Assembly (NCBI RefSeq): GCF_018119405.1 | Contig: NZ_JAGPWC010000009.1 | Coordinates: forward strand, 1-64,000 | Source: Massilia sp. ST3 | GTDB lineage: Bacteria; Pseudomonadota; Gammaproteobacteria; Burkholderiales; Burkholderiaceae_D | Direction: 5' to 3' | Length of the DNA stretch: 64,000 bases | Shown here: piece by piece, positions 8,398-17,403 of the stretch | Position numbering within the stretch: position 1 is the first letter of the stretch | How the letters are laid out: every line of letters begins with the position of its first letter | Position numbers and translations under genes: made by a program | The notes under the pieces: model-generated | Told to the model about the DNA's origin: nothing | Database searches by the model: none | Seen by the model: only the letters and a program-made list of their open reading frames with translations

Positions 8398-9207
8398 CTA
8401 TTGCGGCCTGGCCTCATCCTTGACCGCGGCCAGGGCCATTTTTTCCACCAGTCCAGGCGCCAGCAGCTTGAGCAGGCGTCCGACTTTGCCCTTGGTGCTC
8501 ATCACGACCTCGCGCCGGCGCCGCTCCATGCCGTCGATGATCAGGCGCGCGCACTCCTCCACCGGCATCGCGTTCTCTTCCTTCAAGCCGCTGACGCCGG
8601 CCGCCTCGCCCTTGGCGTTGTAGCCGCGGTAGCGGATCCGGGTCGCCACCACGCCGGGATATGCGGTGGTCACGCTCACGCCGGCGGTCTTCAGCTCGAT
8701 GCGCAAGGCCTCGAAGAAGCCGGTCATCGCGAACTTGGTCGCGCTGTAGGCGGTGCGGCCCGGCACGCCCACCAGTCCCGCCAGCGAGGACACGGCCACG
8801 ATGCTGCCGCGCGCCGCCTTGAGGTGCGGCAGCGCCGCCTGGGTGCACCACACGCTGCCCCACAGGTTCACGCGCATCAGGTCCTCGTACCAGCCGAGGT
8901 CCTCGACCTGCTCGAACAGGGCGTGGGCCGAGCGTCCGGCATTGTTGACCAGCACGTCAATGCGGCCGAAGCGCGCCACCGCCCCGTCGACCAGGGCGCG
9001 GCAGTCTTCCTGGCGCGATACGTCGGTCGGTATGGCATGCGCCTGGGCGCCAAGCGCCCGGCATGCCGCCGCGACAGCCTCGAGCTGGGCGGCATTGCGC
9101 GCCGCCAGCACCAGCGCCAGGCGCGCGCCTTCCTTCGCCGCCATCTGGCGCGCCATCTCGGCGCCAATGCCGTCGGAGGCGCCGGTGATGACGGCGACCC
9201 GCGTCAT
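8398..9207 (-). CDS. SDR family NAD(P)-dependent oxidoreductase
   Basis: The protein has 269 residues and is a classical short-chain dehydrogenase/reductase. The Rossmann glycine motif is TGASDGIG at about residues 8-15, NNAG is near 90, the catalytic serine lies in VAVSSLAG, and the catalytic YxxxK is AYSATKFA near 155. The cofactor should be NAD(P)H; the substrate (a keto or hydroxy compound, possibly lipid-like) cannot be told. Its start overlaps the stop of the SPFH gene by four bases (ATGA), so it is the last gene of the nfeD-SPFH-SDR operon. Such SDRs often have hydrophobic C-termini that touch membranes; the tail here is only mildly so. Confidence 0.9.
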   Translation of the reverse strand: MTRVAVITGASDGIGAEMARQMAAKEGARLALVLAARNAAQLEAVAAACRALGAQAHAIPTDVSRQEDCRALVDGAVARFGRIDVLVNNAGRSAHALFEQVEDLGWYEDLMRVNLWGSVWCTQAALPHLKAARGSIVAVSSLAGLVGVPGRTAYSATKFAMTGFFEALRIELKTAGVSVTTAYPGVVATRIRYRGYNAKGEAAGVSGLKEENAMPVEECARLIIDGMERRRREVVMSTKGKVGRLLKLLAPGLVEKMALAAVKDEARPQ

Positions 9208-10127
9208 TTCTGCGCCTTGACGATCTGCAGCGCGCTCGCGATCACGGTGCTCATGTCGCCCATGTTGGCCGGCACGATCAGCGAGTTGTTGGTCTTGGCC
9301 AGCTTGCCGAATGCGTCGACGTAGTGCTCGGCCACGCGCAGGCTGACCGCGTCCATGCCGCCCGGCTCGCGGATCGCCGCGCCGACCTGGCGCAGGGCCG
9401 AAGCACTTGCCTCAGCCAGCGCGACAATGGCGTTCGCTTCGCCCTGTGCCCGGTTGATCGCGGCCTGGCGCTCGCCTTCCGAGCGGGCGATGGCGGCTTC
9501 GCGCTCGCCGCTGGCGATGTTGATCTGCTCCTGGCGCCGGCCTTCGGAAGCGGCGATCAGGGCGCGCTTCTCGCGTTCGGCCGTGATCTGGCGCTGCATC
9601 GCGTGCAGGATCTCGGCCGGCGGCGTCAGGTCCTTGATCTCGTAGCGCAGCACCTTGACGCCCCAATTGGCGGCCGACTCGTCGATGGCGTTGACGATGG
9701 TGGTGTTGATGTGGTCGCGCTCCTCGAAGGTCTTGTCCAGCTCCATCTTGCCGATCACCGAACGCAGGGTGGTCTGGGCCAGCTGGGTGATCGCCTGGAT
9801 GTAGTTCGACGAACCGTAGGAAGCGCGCATGGCGTCGGTCACCTGGAAGTAGAGGATGCCGTCCACCTGCAGCTGGGTGTTGTCGCGCGTGATGCAGACC
9901 TGCGGCGGGACGTCGAGCGGGATTTCCTTCAGGCTGTGCTTGTAGGCGATGCGGTCGATGAAGGGCACCACGATGTTCAGGCCCGGGGCCAGGGTCGCAT
10001 GGTACTTGCCGAGGCGCTCGACCACCCAGGCGTGCTGCTGGGGCACCACGTTGATCGTCTTGAAGACGAAGACCAGGGCGATCCCGAAGATCACCAGCGC
10101 GACGATACTGAACATTTCCATTGGCAT
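9204..10127 (-). CDS. SPFH/stomatin-like membrane protein (QmcA/paraslipin type)
   Basis: The protein has 307 residues. One N-terminal transmembrane helix (about 5-22) is followed by a band-7/SPFH domain (about 25-190, with QQHAWVVERLGKYHATL and RDNTQLQVDGILYFQVTD). A long Ala/Glu/Arg-rich coiled coil follows (about 190-260, including EREKRALIAASEG). Paraslipins form large membrane-associated rings and help protein quality control and membrane microdomains. An NfeD-like gene directly upstream is the standard partner, which raises confidence. The start at 10127 (MPMEMF) or the internal Met at 10121 are both possible. Confidence 0.92.
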   Translation of the reverse strand: MPMEMFSIVALVIFGIALVFVFKTINVVPQQHAWVVERLGKYHATLAPGLNIVVPFIDRIAYKHSLKEIPLDVPPQVCITRDNTQLQVDGILYFQVTDAMRASYGSSNYIQAITQLAQTTLRSVIGKMELDKTFEERDHINTTIVNAIDESAANWGVKVLRYEIKDLTPPAEILHAMQRQITAEREKRALIAASEGRRQEQINIASGEREAAIARSEGERQAAINRAQGEANAIVALAEASASALRQVGAAIREPGGMDAVSLRVAEHYVDAFGKLAKTNNSLIVPANMGDMSTVIASALQIVKAQK

Positions 10128-10160
10128 CCCTTATGTTGGACTAGGTTTTATAGTATTTGC

Positions 10161-10583
10161 TTATGCTTCGGCGACCACCAGGCGGTTGCCGTGGACCTCG
10201 ACGATGCGGAAGTCGCCCGGATGGTCCGAGGCGCCCGGGCGCAGCTCGACGTCCCACAGCGCGCCGCGGTACATCACGCGGGCGCGCCGGCCCTGCCATT
10301 GCGGCACGCTCACGCGCTGGCCGATGTCGAGGTTCATGTTCGGGTCGTTGGCGGCTTCGCCGCGCGCGGCCCGGCCGAAGCGGCTACGGCGCAGCACCAG
10401 GGTGGCGGCCACGCCGACCGCCGCGGCCGCCAGGGTCTGCAGCGGGCCGCTGGCACCTAGCAGCGCCGCCAGCGCGCCGGCGCACAGGCCGAGCGCGATC
10501 ATCAAAAGGTAAAAGGTACCGGTGAACAGCTCGGCGATCACCAGGATGCCGGTCCCGATCAGCCAGATCGTCCAGTCGGACAT
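10161..10583 (-). CDS. NfeD-like membrane protein
   Basis: The protein has 140 residues with the short NfeD layout. Two to three hydrophobic helices span about residues 5-65 (WTIWLIGTGILVIAELFTGTFY at the front). A small C-terminal OB-like beta-barrel follows from about 85 to 138 (IGQRVSVPQWQGRRARVMYRG). NfeD proteins pair with SPFH proteins, and here the SPFH gene follows 33 bp downstream. GAGGAG lies at good distance before the ATG. It is the first gene of the three-gene operon and begins just after the ppsA terminator. Confidence 0.9.
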   Translation of the reverse strand: MSDWTIWLIGTGILVIAELFTGTFYLLMIALGLCAGALAALLGASGPLQTLAAAAVGVAATLVLRRSRFGRAARGEAANDPNMNLDIGQRVSVPQWQGRRARVMYRGALWDVELRPGASDHPGDFRIVEVHGNRLVVAEA

Positions 10584-10604
10584 GATGCGGTCTCCTCGTC
10601 AGTT

Positions 10605-10648
10605 AAAAAAGAAAAAACCCCCGGTACCCGGTACGGGTAGCGAGGGTT
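10605..10648 (-). terminator. Rho-independent terminator after ppsA
   Basis: On the minus strand AACCC...GGGTT pairs around an inner TACCCG/CGGGTA stem and is followed by TTTTTTCTTTTTT. It lies about 130 bp downstream of the ppsA stop and just upstream of nfeD. The 10649-10774 stretch between holds no gene that I can support. Confidence 0.75.
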
Positions 10649-10774
10649 CTGCGTCTTCGGTGCAGAGAGATGGGGTGGTCTAGGCGGCAACGAAATCATT
10701 GCCCCCAGTGTAGCACCTGCAGCCACACGGGGGAAGGCTCGGCTTGCCCGGCCACCTGCTCCCGGCAGGCCGGC

Positions 10775-13219
10775 TTACATCGACGCCAGCTTCTGCCAGG
10801 TATCGATCACCGAGTCCGGGTTCAGCGACATCGATTCGATGCCCTGCTCCATCAGCCAGACCGCGAAGTCGGGATTGTCCGATGGGCCCTGGCCGCAGAT
10901 GCCGATGTACTTGTTCTGGGCGCGGCAAGCCTTGATCGCCATCGACAGCATGGCTTTCACGGCCGGGTCGCGCTCGTCGAAGTCCTTGGCCAGCAGCTCC
11001 ATGCCGGAGTCGCGGTCTAGGCCCAGGGTGAGCTGGGTCAGGTCGTTCGAACCGATCGAGAAGCCGTCGAAGAACTCGAGGAAGCGCTCGGCCAGGATGG
11101 CGTTGGACGGCACTTCGCACATCATGATCAGGCGCAGGCCGTTCTCGCCGCGCTTCAGGCCATTCCTGGCCAGCAGCTCCACCGTCTTCTCGGCCTGGCC
11201 CAGGGTACGCACGAAGGGCACCATCAGCTCGACGTTGGTCAGGCCCATGTCGTTGCGCACGCGCTTCATGGCCTCGCATTCCATCTCGAAGGACTCAGCG
11301 AAGTCTTCGGCCAGGTAGCGCGCGGCGCCGCGGAAGCCCAGCATCGGGTTCTCTTCGTCCGGTTCGTAGCGCGAGCCGCCGATCAGCTTCTTGTACTCGT
11401 TCGACTTGAAGTCGGACAGGCGCACGATGACTGGCTTGGGCCAGAAGGCGGCGGCGATGGTCGCCACGCCTTCGGCCAGCTTGTCGACGTAGAAGGCGCG
11501 CGGCGAGGCGTGGCCGCGGGCCACCGACTCCACCGCCTTCTTCAGGTCGGCGTCGATGTTCGGGTACTCGAGGATGGCCTTCGGGTGCACGCCGATGTTG
11601 TTGTTGATGATGAACTCGAGACGCGCCAGGCCGACGCCGCCGTTCGGCACCGACTGGAAGTCGAAGGCCAGCTGCGGGTTGCCGACGTTGAGCATGATCT
11701 TGGTCTTGAGCGGCGGCAGCGCGCCGCGCGAGACTTCGGTGACCTCGGTTTCCAGGATGCCGTCGTAGATGCGGCCTTCGTCGCCTTCGGCGCACGAGAC
11801 CGTGACGAAGGTGCCGTCTTTCAGCACGTCGGTGGCGTCGCCGCAGCCCACCACCGCCGGCACGCCCAGTTCACGCGCGATGATCGCCGCGTGGCAGGTA
11901 CGGCCGCCGCGGTTGGTGACGATGGCGGAAGCGCGCTTCATCACCGGCTCCCAGTTCGGGTCGGTCATGTCGGCCACCAGCACGTCGCCCGGCTGCACGC
12001 GTTCCATCTCCGACGGGTCGGTGATGACGCGCACCGGGCCGGCGCCGATCTTCTGGCCGATCGCGCGGCCATGGGTCAGCACGGTGCCCGAACCCTTCAG
12101 GGTGAAGCGCTGCTGCGCGTCGGTCGACTTCTCCTGCGACTTCACGGTTTCCGGACGCGCCTGCAGGATGTAGAGCTGGCCGTCGCGGCCATCCTTGCCC
12201 CACTCGATGTCCATCGGACGGCCGTAGTGGTTCTCGATGATGACGGCGTACTTGGCCAGCTGGACCACTTCCGCATCGGTGAGCGAGTAGCGGTTGCGCA
12301 GCTCGATCGGCACGTCCACGGTCTTGACCGAACGGCCGGCCTTGGCTTCCTGGGTGAACTCCATCTTGATCAGCTTGGAGCCGATGTTGCGGCGGATGAC
12401 GGGCGACTTGCCCTGCGCGAGCATCGGCTTGTGCACGTAGAACTCGTCCGGATTGACGGCGCCCTGCACCACGGTCTCGCCCAGGCCATAGCTCGAGGTG
12501 ACGAAGACCACGTCCTTGAAGCCCGATTCAGTGTCGATGGTGAACATCACGCCGGCCGCGCCCAGGTCGGAACGCACCATGCGCTGCACGCCGGCCGACA
12601 GCGCGACCTCGGCGTGGGTGAAGCCCTTGTGCACGCGGTAGGAAATCGCGCGGTCGTTGTAGAGCGAGGCGAACACGTGCTTCATCGCTTCGAGCACGTT
12701 GTCGATGCCGACCACGTTCAGGAAGGTCTCCTGCTGGCCCGCGAAGGACGCGTCGGGCAAGTCCTCGGCGGTGGCCGAGGAACGCACCGCGAAGGACATC
12801 TCGGTGCTGGAGTCCGCCACCAGGCGTTCGTAGTAGGCGCGGATTTCCTGCTCCAGGCGCGGCTGGAACGGGGTCTCGATGATCCACTGGCGAATCTCGG
12901 CGCCGGCGCTGGCCAGCGCGCGCACGTCGTCGACGTCGAGCGTCTCGAGGCGGGTGGCGACGCGGTCGGCCAGCGACGGACCGCCGTTGACGCTATGGCC
13001 GAGGAAGTCGCGGAAGGCGTCGGCCGTGGTGGCGAAGCCGCCCGGCACGCGCACGCCGGCTTCGGCGAGCTGGCTGATCATCTCGCCGAGCGAGGCGTTC
13101 TTGCCGCCGACCGACTCGACGTCGGTCATGCGCAGGTTCTCGAACGCGGCGACGTAGACCTTGTCCGTACCGCTTGCCTGGTCAGGCTCCTTCAACACTC
13201 CAGTTGCTAGGTTAGTCAT
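10775..13219 (-). CDS. ppsA: Phosphoenolpyruvate synthase
   Basis: The protein has 814 residues, close to the usual length of about 790-800. It converts pyruvate and ATP to PEP, AMP and phosphate, for gluconeogenesis. The N-terminal ATP-grasp domain starts with [11 protein letters not shown] (about 38-48). The phosphohistidine swivelling domain carries [20 protein letters not shown], with the catalytic His in TCHA near residue 440. The C-terminal PEP-utiliser TIM barrel ends with [15 protein letters not shown] and CGQGPSDNP, where the cysteine is the usual acid/base. AAGGG precedes the ATG. The regulator ppsR is divergent across a 188-bp intergenic region. Confidence 0.97.
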   Translation of the reverse strand: MTNLATGVLKEPDQASGTDKVYVAAFENLRMTDVESVGGKNASLGEMISQLAEAGVRVPGGFATTADAFRDFLGHSVNGGPSLADRVATRLETLDVDDVRALASAGAEIRQWIIETPFQPRLEQEIRAYYERLVADSSTEMSFAVRSSATAEDLPDASFAGQQETFLNVVGIDNVLEAMKHVFASLYNDRAISYRVHKGFTHAEVALSAGVQRMVRSDLGAAGVMFTIDTESGFKDVVFVTSSYGLGETVVQGAVNPDEFYVHKPMLAQGKSPVIRRNIGSKLIKMEFTQEAKAGRSVKTVDVPIELRNRYSLTDAEVVQLAKYAVIIENHYGRPMDIEWGKDGRDGQLYILQARPETVKSQEKSTDAQQRFTLKGSGTVLTHGRAIGQKIGAGPVRVITDPSEMERVQPGDVLVADMTDPNWEPVMKRASAIVTNRGGRTCHAAIIARELGVPAVVGCGDATDVLKDGTFVTVSCAEGDEGRIYDGILETEVTEVSRGALPPLKTKIMLNVGNPQLAFDFQSVPNGGVGLARLEFIINNNIGVHPKAILEYPNIDADLKKAVESVARGHASPRAFYVDKLAEGVATIAAAFWPKPVIVRLSDFKSNEYKKLIGGSRYEPDEENPMLGFRGAARYLAEDFAESFEMECEAMKRVRNDMGLTNVELMVPFVRTLGQAEKTVELLARNGLKRGENGLRLIMMCEVPSNAILAERFLEFFDGFSIGSNDLTQLTLGLDRDSGMELLAKDFDERDPAVKAMLSMAIKACRAQNKYIGICGQGPSDNPDFAVWLMEQGIESMSLNPDSVIDTWQKLASM

Positions 13220-13407
13220 GGTAAAACACCCTTACTTGATGATAGAAACCTGTTGGCGCCAGTGCCGGGCAGCGGAGGTGTATTCTTGTTATTCTGTCCG
13301 CCGTGCAGCACAATGCACATCCGTTGCCAAGCATTTTAACCCGTGAAAGGGTGATGTACAGCACACAATCCTGCAAGTTTGTCACCATTGCCCAGCGTTT
13401 GCATACA

Positions 13408-14256
13408 ATGACCGAAGAAATCCGCCCCGCCTTCCCTCCCTCGTCGCGCACCGTGTTCTTCGTTTCGGACGGCACCGGCATCACGGCGGAGACCTTCGGC
13501 CACGCCGTGCTGAGCCAGTTCGAAATGCGCTTCCGCCAGATCCGCATTCCCTTCATCGACTCGATCGACAAGGCCCACGACGCGGCGCGCCGCATCAACG
13601 AGAGCTTCGTGCGCGACGGCCAGCGCCCGATCGTGTTCTCGACCCTGGTAAAGCACGACCTGTCGAGCGTGATCCGGGCCGCGAACGGCATGCACATGGA
13701 CCTGTTCCAGACCTTCGTCTCGCCGCTCGAGCAGGAGCTGGGCGTCAAGTCGACCCATACCATCGGCCGCATCCACAACGCGGTGGACACCGAGGAATAC
13801 AAGAACCGCATCGAAGCCATCAACTTTTCGCTGGCGCACGACGACGGCCAGTCGCACAAGAACCTGGCCGAGGCCGACGTGATCCTGGTCGGCGTGTCGC
13901 GCTCGGGCAAGACCCCGACCAGCCTCTACCTGGCGATGCAGTACGGCCTGAAGGCGGCCAACTATCCCCTGATCCCGGACGACTTCGAGCGTGGCAAGCT
14001 GCCCTCCTCGCTGCCGCCCTTTAAGGCCAAGCTGTTCGGCCTGACCATCACGCCTGAGCGCCTGTCGCAGATCCGGAACGAGCGCCGCGCCGGCAGCAAG
14101 TATGCGTCGATCGAGAACTGCCGCTATGAGGTGAACGAGGCCGAAGCCATGATGAAGCGCGAAGGCATCCGCTGGCTGTCCTCGACCACCAAGTCGATCG
14201 AGGAGATCGCGACCACGATCCTGCAGGAGATCAAGCCGGATCGCCGCGAATACTGA
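13408..14256 (+). CDS. ppsR: PEP synthase regulatory kinase/phosphorylase
   Basis: From the ATG at 13408 ([10 protein letters not shown]) the protein has 282 residues, near the 270-280 usual for this DUF299 family. An earlier in-frame ATG at 13303 would add 35 residues of unlikely composition. The family inactivates PEP synthase by ADP-dependent threonine phosphorylation and reactivates it by phosphate-dependent removal. Visible signatures are [16 protein letters not shown] at the N-terminus and the P-loop-like [15 protein letters not shown] at about 165. The target gene ppsA is divergent and adjacent. In related genomes I recall this gene lying next to the SpoU methyltransferase/rnhB group; here a c-di-GMP cluster separates them. 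Confidence 0.95.
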   Translation: MTEEIRPAFPPSSRTVFFVSDGTGITAETFGHAVLSQFEMRFRQIRIPFIDSIDKAHDAARRINESFVRDGQRPIVFSTLVKHDLSSVIRAANGMHMDLFQTFVSPLEQELGVKSTHTIGRIHNAVDTEEYKNRIEAINFSLAHDDGQSHKNLAEADVILVGVSRSGKTPTSLYLAMQYGLKAANYPLIPDDFERGKLPSSLPPFKAKLFGLTITPERLSQIRNERRAGSKYASIENCRYEVNEAEAMMKREGIRWLSSTTKSIEEIATTILQEIKPDRREY

Positions 14257-14394
14257 TCGTTTGACAAAGGCTGTGACCGGAAAGCCACGGCTTGGTGGAT
14301 GAACCGCGTGTGCCTGCGTATTTATAGTTGCTCTTCGGATAGAAAATTCCCTTACGTGTAAAATCCATGCACGTCATTGAAGCAGGGGCAAGCC

Positions 14395-14934
14395 ATGAAG
14401 GGCATCGTTTTCAATCTCCTCGAAGAGGCGGTGTCGACCGAACTCGGCGAGGCCACCTGGGACCGTCTCCTCGACGACGCCGGGCTCGACGGGGCGTACA
14501 CCTCGCTCGGCAGCTATGACGATGCCGAGATCTTCCGCCTGGTCGGCGTGGCCTCGGCCGCGCTGGACCTGCCGCCCCAGGACGTGCTGCGCTGGTTCGG
14601 CCGCAGCGCCATGCCGATTTTGGTGCGGCGCTTTCCCGCCTTCTTCGCCGGCCACGACTCGGCGCGCAGCTTTCTGCTCACCCTGAACAACCTGATCCAT
14701 CCGGAAGTGCGCAAGCTGTATCCGGGCGCCGCGCCGCCGGTGTTCGACTTCGACACCAGCAGCAGCGACGAACTGGTGATCGGCTACAACTCGCAGCGCA
14801 AGCTGTGCGCGCTGGCCGAAGGCTTCATGCAGGGCGCGGCCGCCTACTTCGGCGAGCACGCCGCGATACACCAATCCCAGTGCATGCACGAACACGCCGA
14901 CAAGTGCGTGTTCCACGTGCGCTTCGCCAAGTGA
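14395..14934 (+). CDS. H-NOX haem-dependent nitric-oxide sensor
   Basis: The protein has 179 residues, a stand-alone H-NOX (HNOB) domain of normal length. The proximal haem ligand is His102 in [17 protein letters not shown], and the haem-propionate motif YxSxR is Y131-N-S-Q-R135, both at canonical positions. H-NOX proteins bind NO (some also O2) through ferrous haem and pass the state to a partner enzyme. The next gene, a GAF-GGDEF-EAL enzyme, starts inside this gene's stop codon, the standard arrangement for an H-NOX-associated cyclic di-GMP enzyme. Cysteines near the C-terminus ([13 protein letters not shown]) resemble the Zn-binding group of some H-NOX proteins. The start at 14395 gives the MKGIVF N-terminus typical of the family. 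Confidence 0.93.
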   Translation: MKGIVFNLLEEAVSTELGEATWDRLLDDAGLDGAYTSLGSYDDAEIFRLVGVASAALDLPPQDVLRWFGRSAMPILVRRFPAFFAGHDSARSFLLTLNNLIHPEVRKLYPGAAPPVFDFDTSSSDELVIGYNSQRKLCALAEGFMQGAAAYFGEHAAIHQSQCMHEHADKCVFHVRFAK

Positions 14935-16964
14935 ATCCGCTGCCGGCCAGCGGCGCCCAGGACGACGCGGTCGCCGAGATCGCGCGGCTGCAGCGGCGCC
15001 TAAAACGCGAGACCGCGGCGCGCCAGGAAGCTGAGGCCATCGCCGAACGCGGCCTGCGCGAGCTGTACCAGCGCCAGCAGGAGATCGCCCTGCTCGAGAG
15101 CATCGCGGCCGCGGCCAACGAGGCGGCCAGCGTCGAGGACGCGATGCGCCACGCGTTGGCCGCGGTGTGCCGCTATACCGGATGGCCGCTGGGCCACCTG
15201 CTGCTGGTGACGGCGCATGGCCCGGCGCTGGACTCGACGGCGATCTGGCACGACGAGAGCAGCGGACGCTTCGCCGCGCTGCGCGCCCGGACCGAGGCGA
15301 CCGTCTTCACCAGCGGCGTCGGACTGCCGGGCGCCGTGCTGGCGACGGCGGCGCCGGCCTGGATCGACGTCGATGCGGCCGCTGGGGCGGAACTGCTGCC
15401 GCGCATGCAGGTGCTGGTGGAGACCGGCATGGCTTCGCTGTTCGCCTTCCCGGTGGTGATCGGGGCCGAAGTGGTCGCCGTGCTCGAGTTCTTCGGGCTG
15501 GAACGCCAGGCGCCGCAAGCCGGCATGCTGCGCCTGATGGCCCAGGTGGGCACCCAGCTGGGCCGCGTGATCGAGCGCCGCCGCGCCCAGGAACGGCTGG
15601 TGCACGACGCGCTGCACGACCCTTTGACGGCGCTGGGCAACCGCAAGCTCTTCCTCGACCGGCTCGAGCACTTCCTGCTGCGCTCGAAGCGCATGCCTGG
15701 GTACCAGTTCGCGGTGCTGTTCGTCGACCTGGACCGCTTCAAGGCGATCAACGACGGCCTGGGGCACCACGCGGGCGACCAGGTGATCGTGGCCACGGCC
15801 CAGCGCCTGACGGCCTGCCTGCGCGAGACGGACATGGTGGCGCGCGACCCGCTGACGCGCGAGAGTGCCGACGGCCGCCACGTGGTGTCGCGCCTGGGCG
15901 GCGACGAGTTCACCATCCTGATCGACCACGTCAGCGACGCCGCCACGCCGATCCGCATCGCCGAGCGCCTGCTGAAGGCCCTGGCCACGCCGCTGCAGGT
16001 CGGGCAGCACCAGGTGTATGTCACCGCCAGCATCGGCATCGCGATGAGCTCGAGCGGCTACAGCGACGTGCAGGTGATGCTGCGCGACGCCGACATCGCG
16101 ATGTACCACGCCAAGCAGAACGGGCGCGCGCGCTGGATGATGTTCGACCAGACCATGCAGGAAGGCGCGCTGCGCCGCCTGACCCTGGAAGCGGAACTCC
16201 GCCTGGCGCTGCCGGCGAACCAGTTCTATCTGCAGTACCAGCCCATCGTCTCGCCGCAGGACGGCGTGATCCGCGGTTTCGAAGCCCTGCTGCGCTGGCG
16301 CCATCCGGTGCTGGGCACGATCTCGCCGGCCGAGTTCATCCCGGTGGCCGAGGAAGTGGGCCTGATCGGCCAGATCGGCGGCTGGGTGCTGGCGCAAGCC
16401 TGCCGCCAGCTGCGCGCCTGGCAGGACGCGGGTTCGCCCGCGCTGAGCATGAGCGTGAATGTGTCCGCGATCCAGCTGGCCGACGGCGAGCTGGTCGACC
16501 TGGTGAAGCACGTGCTGGCCGACAGCGGCATCGCGCACGGCAGCCTCAAGCTGGAGCTGACCGAGAGCGCGGTGATGGCCGATCCCGAGCATGCGCTGGC
16601 CGTCTTCCAGCAGCTGAAGGCCCTGGGCGTGCGCCTGAGCCTGGACGACTTCGGCACCGGCTACTCCTCGCTGAGCCACCTGCGCCGCCTGCCGATCGAC
16701 ACCCTCAAGATCGACCGTTCCTTCGTGAGCGCGATGGACAGCCATGCCGACAAGCGCGAGATCGCCGGCGTCGTGGTGATGCTGGCGCGCGCGCTGGGCC
16801 TGGACGTGGTGGCCGAGGGGGTCGAAACGAACGCCGAGGTCGACATCCTGTGCGAGATGGGCAGCGACTTCGTGCAAGGCTACTACTTCTTCCGCCCCCT
16901 CGACCACGAGGCCGCCACCCGCGCCCTCGCCCTCCAGCGCTCCCCCGAGCCCCTCCTCACCTGA
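14931..16964 (+). CDS. H-NOX-associated GAF-GGDEF-EAL cyclic di-GMP enzyme
   Basis: The start is a GTG at 14931 that overlaps the H-NOX TGA by three bases; reading starts further upstream would lie wholly inside the H-NOX gene. The 677-residue protein has a coiled coil (about 13-55), a GAF domain (about 60-210), an intact GGDEF ([10 protein letters not shown] near 322) and an intact EAL (FEALLRW near 449, with the NVS asparagine, [31 protein letters not shown]). No RxxD site stands five residues before GGDEF, so product inhibition may be absent. It can in principle both make and break c-di-GMP, with the H-NOX protein deciding the balance in response to NO. No membrane segment is seen. Confidence 0.92.
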   Translation: MNPLPASGAQDDAVAEIARLQRRLKRETAARQEAEAIAERGLRELYQRQQEIALLESIAAAANEAASVEDAMRHALAAVCRYTGWPLGHLLLVTAHGPALDSTAIWHDESSGRFAALRARTEATVFTSGVGLPGAVLATAAPAWIDVDAAAGAELLPRMQVLVETGMASLFAFPVVIGAEVVAVLEFFGLERQAPQAGMLRLMAQVGTQLGRVIERRRAQERLVHDALHDPLTALGNRKLFLDRLEHFLLRSKRMPGYQFAVLFVDLDRFKAINDGLGHHAGDQVIVATAQRLTACLRETDMVARDPLTRESADGRHVVSRLGGDEFTILIDHVSDAATPIRIAERLLKALATPLQVGQHQVYVTASIGIAMSSSGYSDVQVMLRDADIAMYHAKQNGRARWMMFDQTMQEGALRRLTLEAELRLALPANQFYLQYQPIVSPQDGVIRGFEALLRWRHPVLGTISPAEFIPVAEEVGLIGQIGGWVLAQACRQLRAWQDAGSPALSMSVNVSAIQLADGELVDLVKHVLADSGIAHGSLKLELTESAVMADPEHALAVFQQLKALGVRLSLDDFGTGYSSLSHLRRLPIDTLKIDRSFVSAMDSHADKREIAGVVVMLARALGLDVVAEGVETNAEVDILCEMGSDFVQGYYFFRPLDHEAATRALALQRSPEPLLT

Positions 16965-16968
16965 CACT

Positions 16969-17030
16969 GGGGTCAGAGTCGAATTGTTGGGCAATTCCCC
17001 AAAGTTGCCAAACAATTCGACCCTGACCCC
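16969..17030. repeat. 62-bp palindrome, array copy 1
   Basis: The arms GGGGTCAGAGTCGAATTGTT and AACAATTCGACCCTGACCCC pair around a GCAA/TTGCC centre. The unit begins 5 bp after the GAF-GGDEF-EAL stop codon. It could fold into a long hairpin and might also end transcription, but no T-run follows. First of four similar units up to 17391. Confidence 0.85.
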
Positions 17031-17065
17031 GGTTGCCGCCGGGTTAGCTTTCGCATGGTCAAGCA

Positions 17066-17126
17066 GGGTCGGAGTCGAATTCTTTGGCAATTCTGAGAAA
17101 TTGCCCAACAATTCGACTCTGACCCT
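17066..17126. repeat. 61-bp palindrome, array copy 2
   Basis: Arms AGGGTCGGAGTCGAATTCTT and AACAATTCGACTCTGACCCT. It is spaced 97 bp start to start from copy 1. Two left-arm bases (GG in place of AG, and C in ATTCTT) differ from copy 1, so the units have drifted independently. Confidence 0.85.
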
Positions 17127-17233
17127 ATTTAATTTTCGGAGGATTTCGGGGCTCTATGCGGCCGAGCTCGGCTGATTATTGACTATCGAAATGAATCGGC
17201 GATTCCGGCGCCCATTCCAGCTCCAAGATAATC

Positions 17234-17295
17234 GGGGTCAGAGTCGAATTGTTTAGCAACTCTGAGGAATTTCCCAACAATTCGACTCTGACCCT
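17234..17295. repeat. 62-bp palindrome, array copy 3
   Basis: Arms GGGGTCAGAGTCGAATTGTT and AACAATTCGACTCTGACCCT, the best-matched pair of the four. It starts 168 bp after copy 2. The 107 bp between copies 2 and 3 show no gene or other signal. Confidence 0.85.
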
Positions 17296-17329
17296 AATTT
17301 TTCCGAAGGGTCATTGAACTCGGGTAAAT

Positions 17330-17391
17330 GGGGTCGGAGTCGGATTGTTTGGCAATTCTGGGGAATTTCCCAATAATTCGACTCTGACCCT
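17330..17391. repeat. 62-bp palindrome, array copy 4
   Basis: Arms GGGGTCGGAGTCGGATTGTT and AATAATTCGACTCTGACCCT. It starts 96 bp after copy 3 and ends 13 bp before the stop codon of the convergent REC-EAL gene. The whole 16965-17403 gap is therefore repeat array. Confidence 0.85.
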
Positions 17392-17403
17392 ACTTGGAGG
17401 GGA

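Noticed and set aside
14805-14930. An upstream extension of the GAF-GGDEF-EAL gene
   Set aside because: The extra 42 codons lie wholly inside the H-NOX gene and are Arg-rich; the GTG at 14931 in the overlap fits translational coupling.
15000-17111. A 703-codon minus-strand frame that starts inside the palindrome array
   Set aside because: Shadow of the GAF-GGDEF-EAL gene; its first residues come only from translating the repeats.
16969-17391. The four repeated units as a possible CRISPR array
   Set aside because: Units are long full palindromes with drifted sequence and uneven spacing (96, 97, 168 bp), no uniform spacers and no cas genes nearby.
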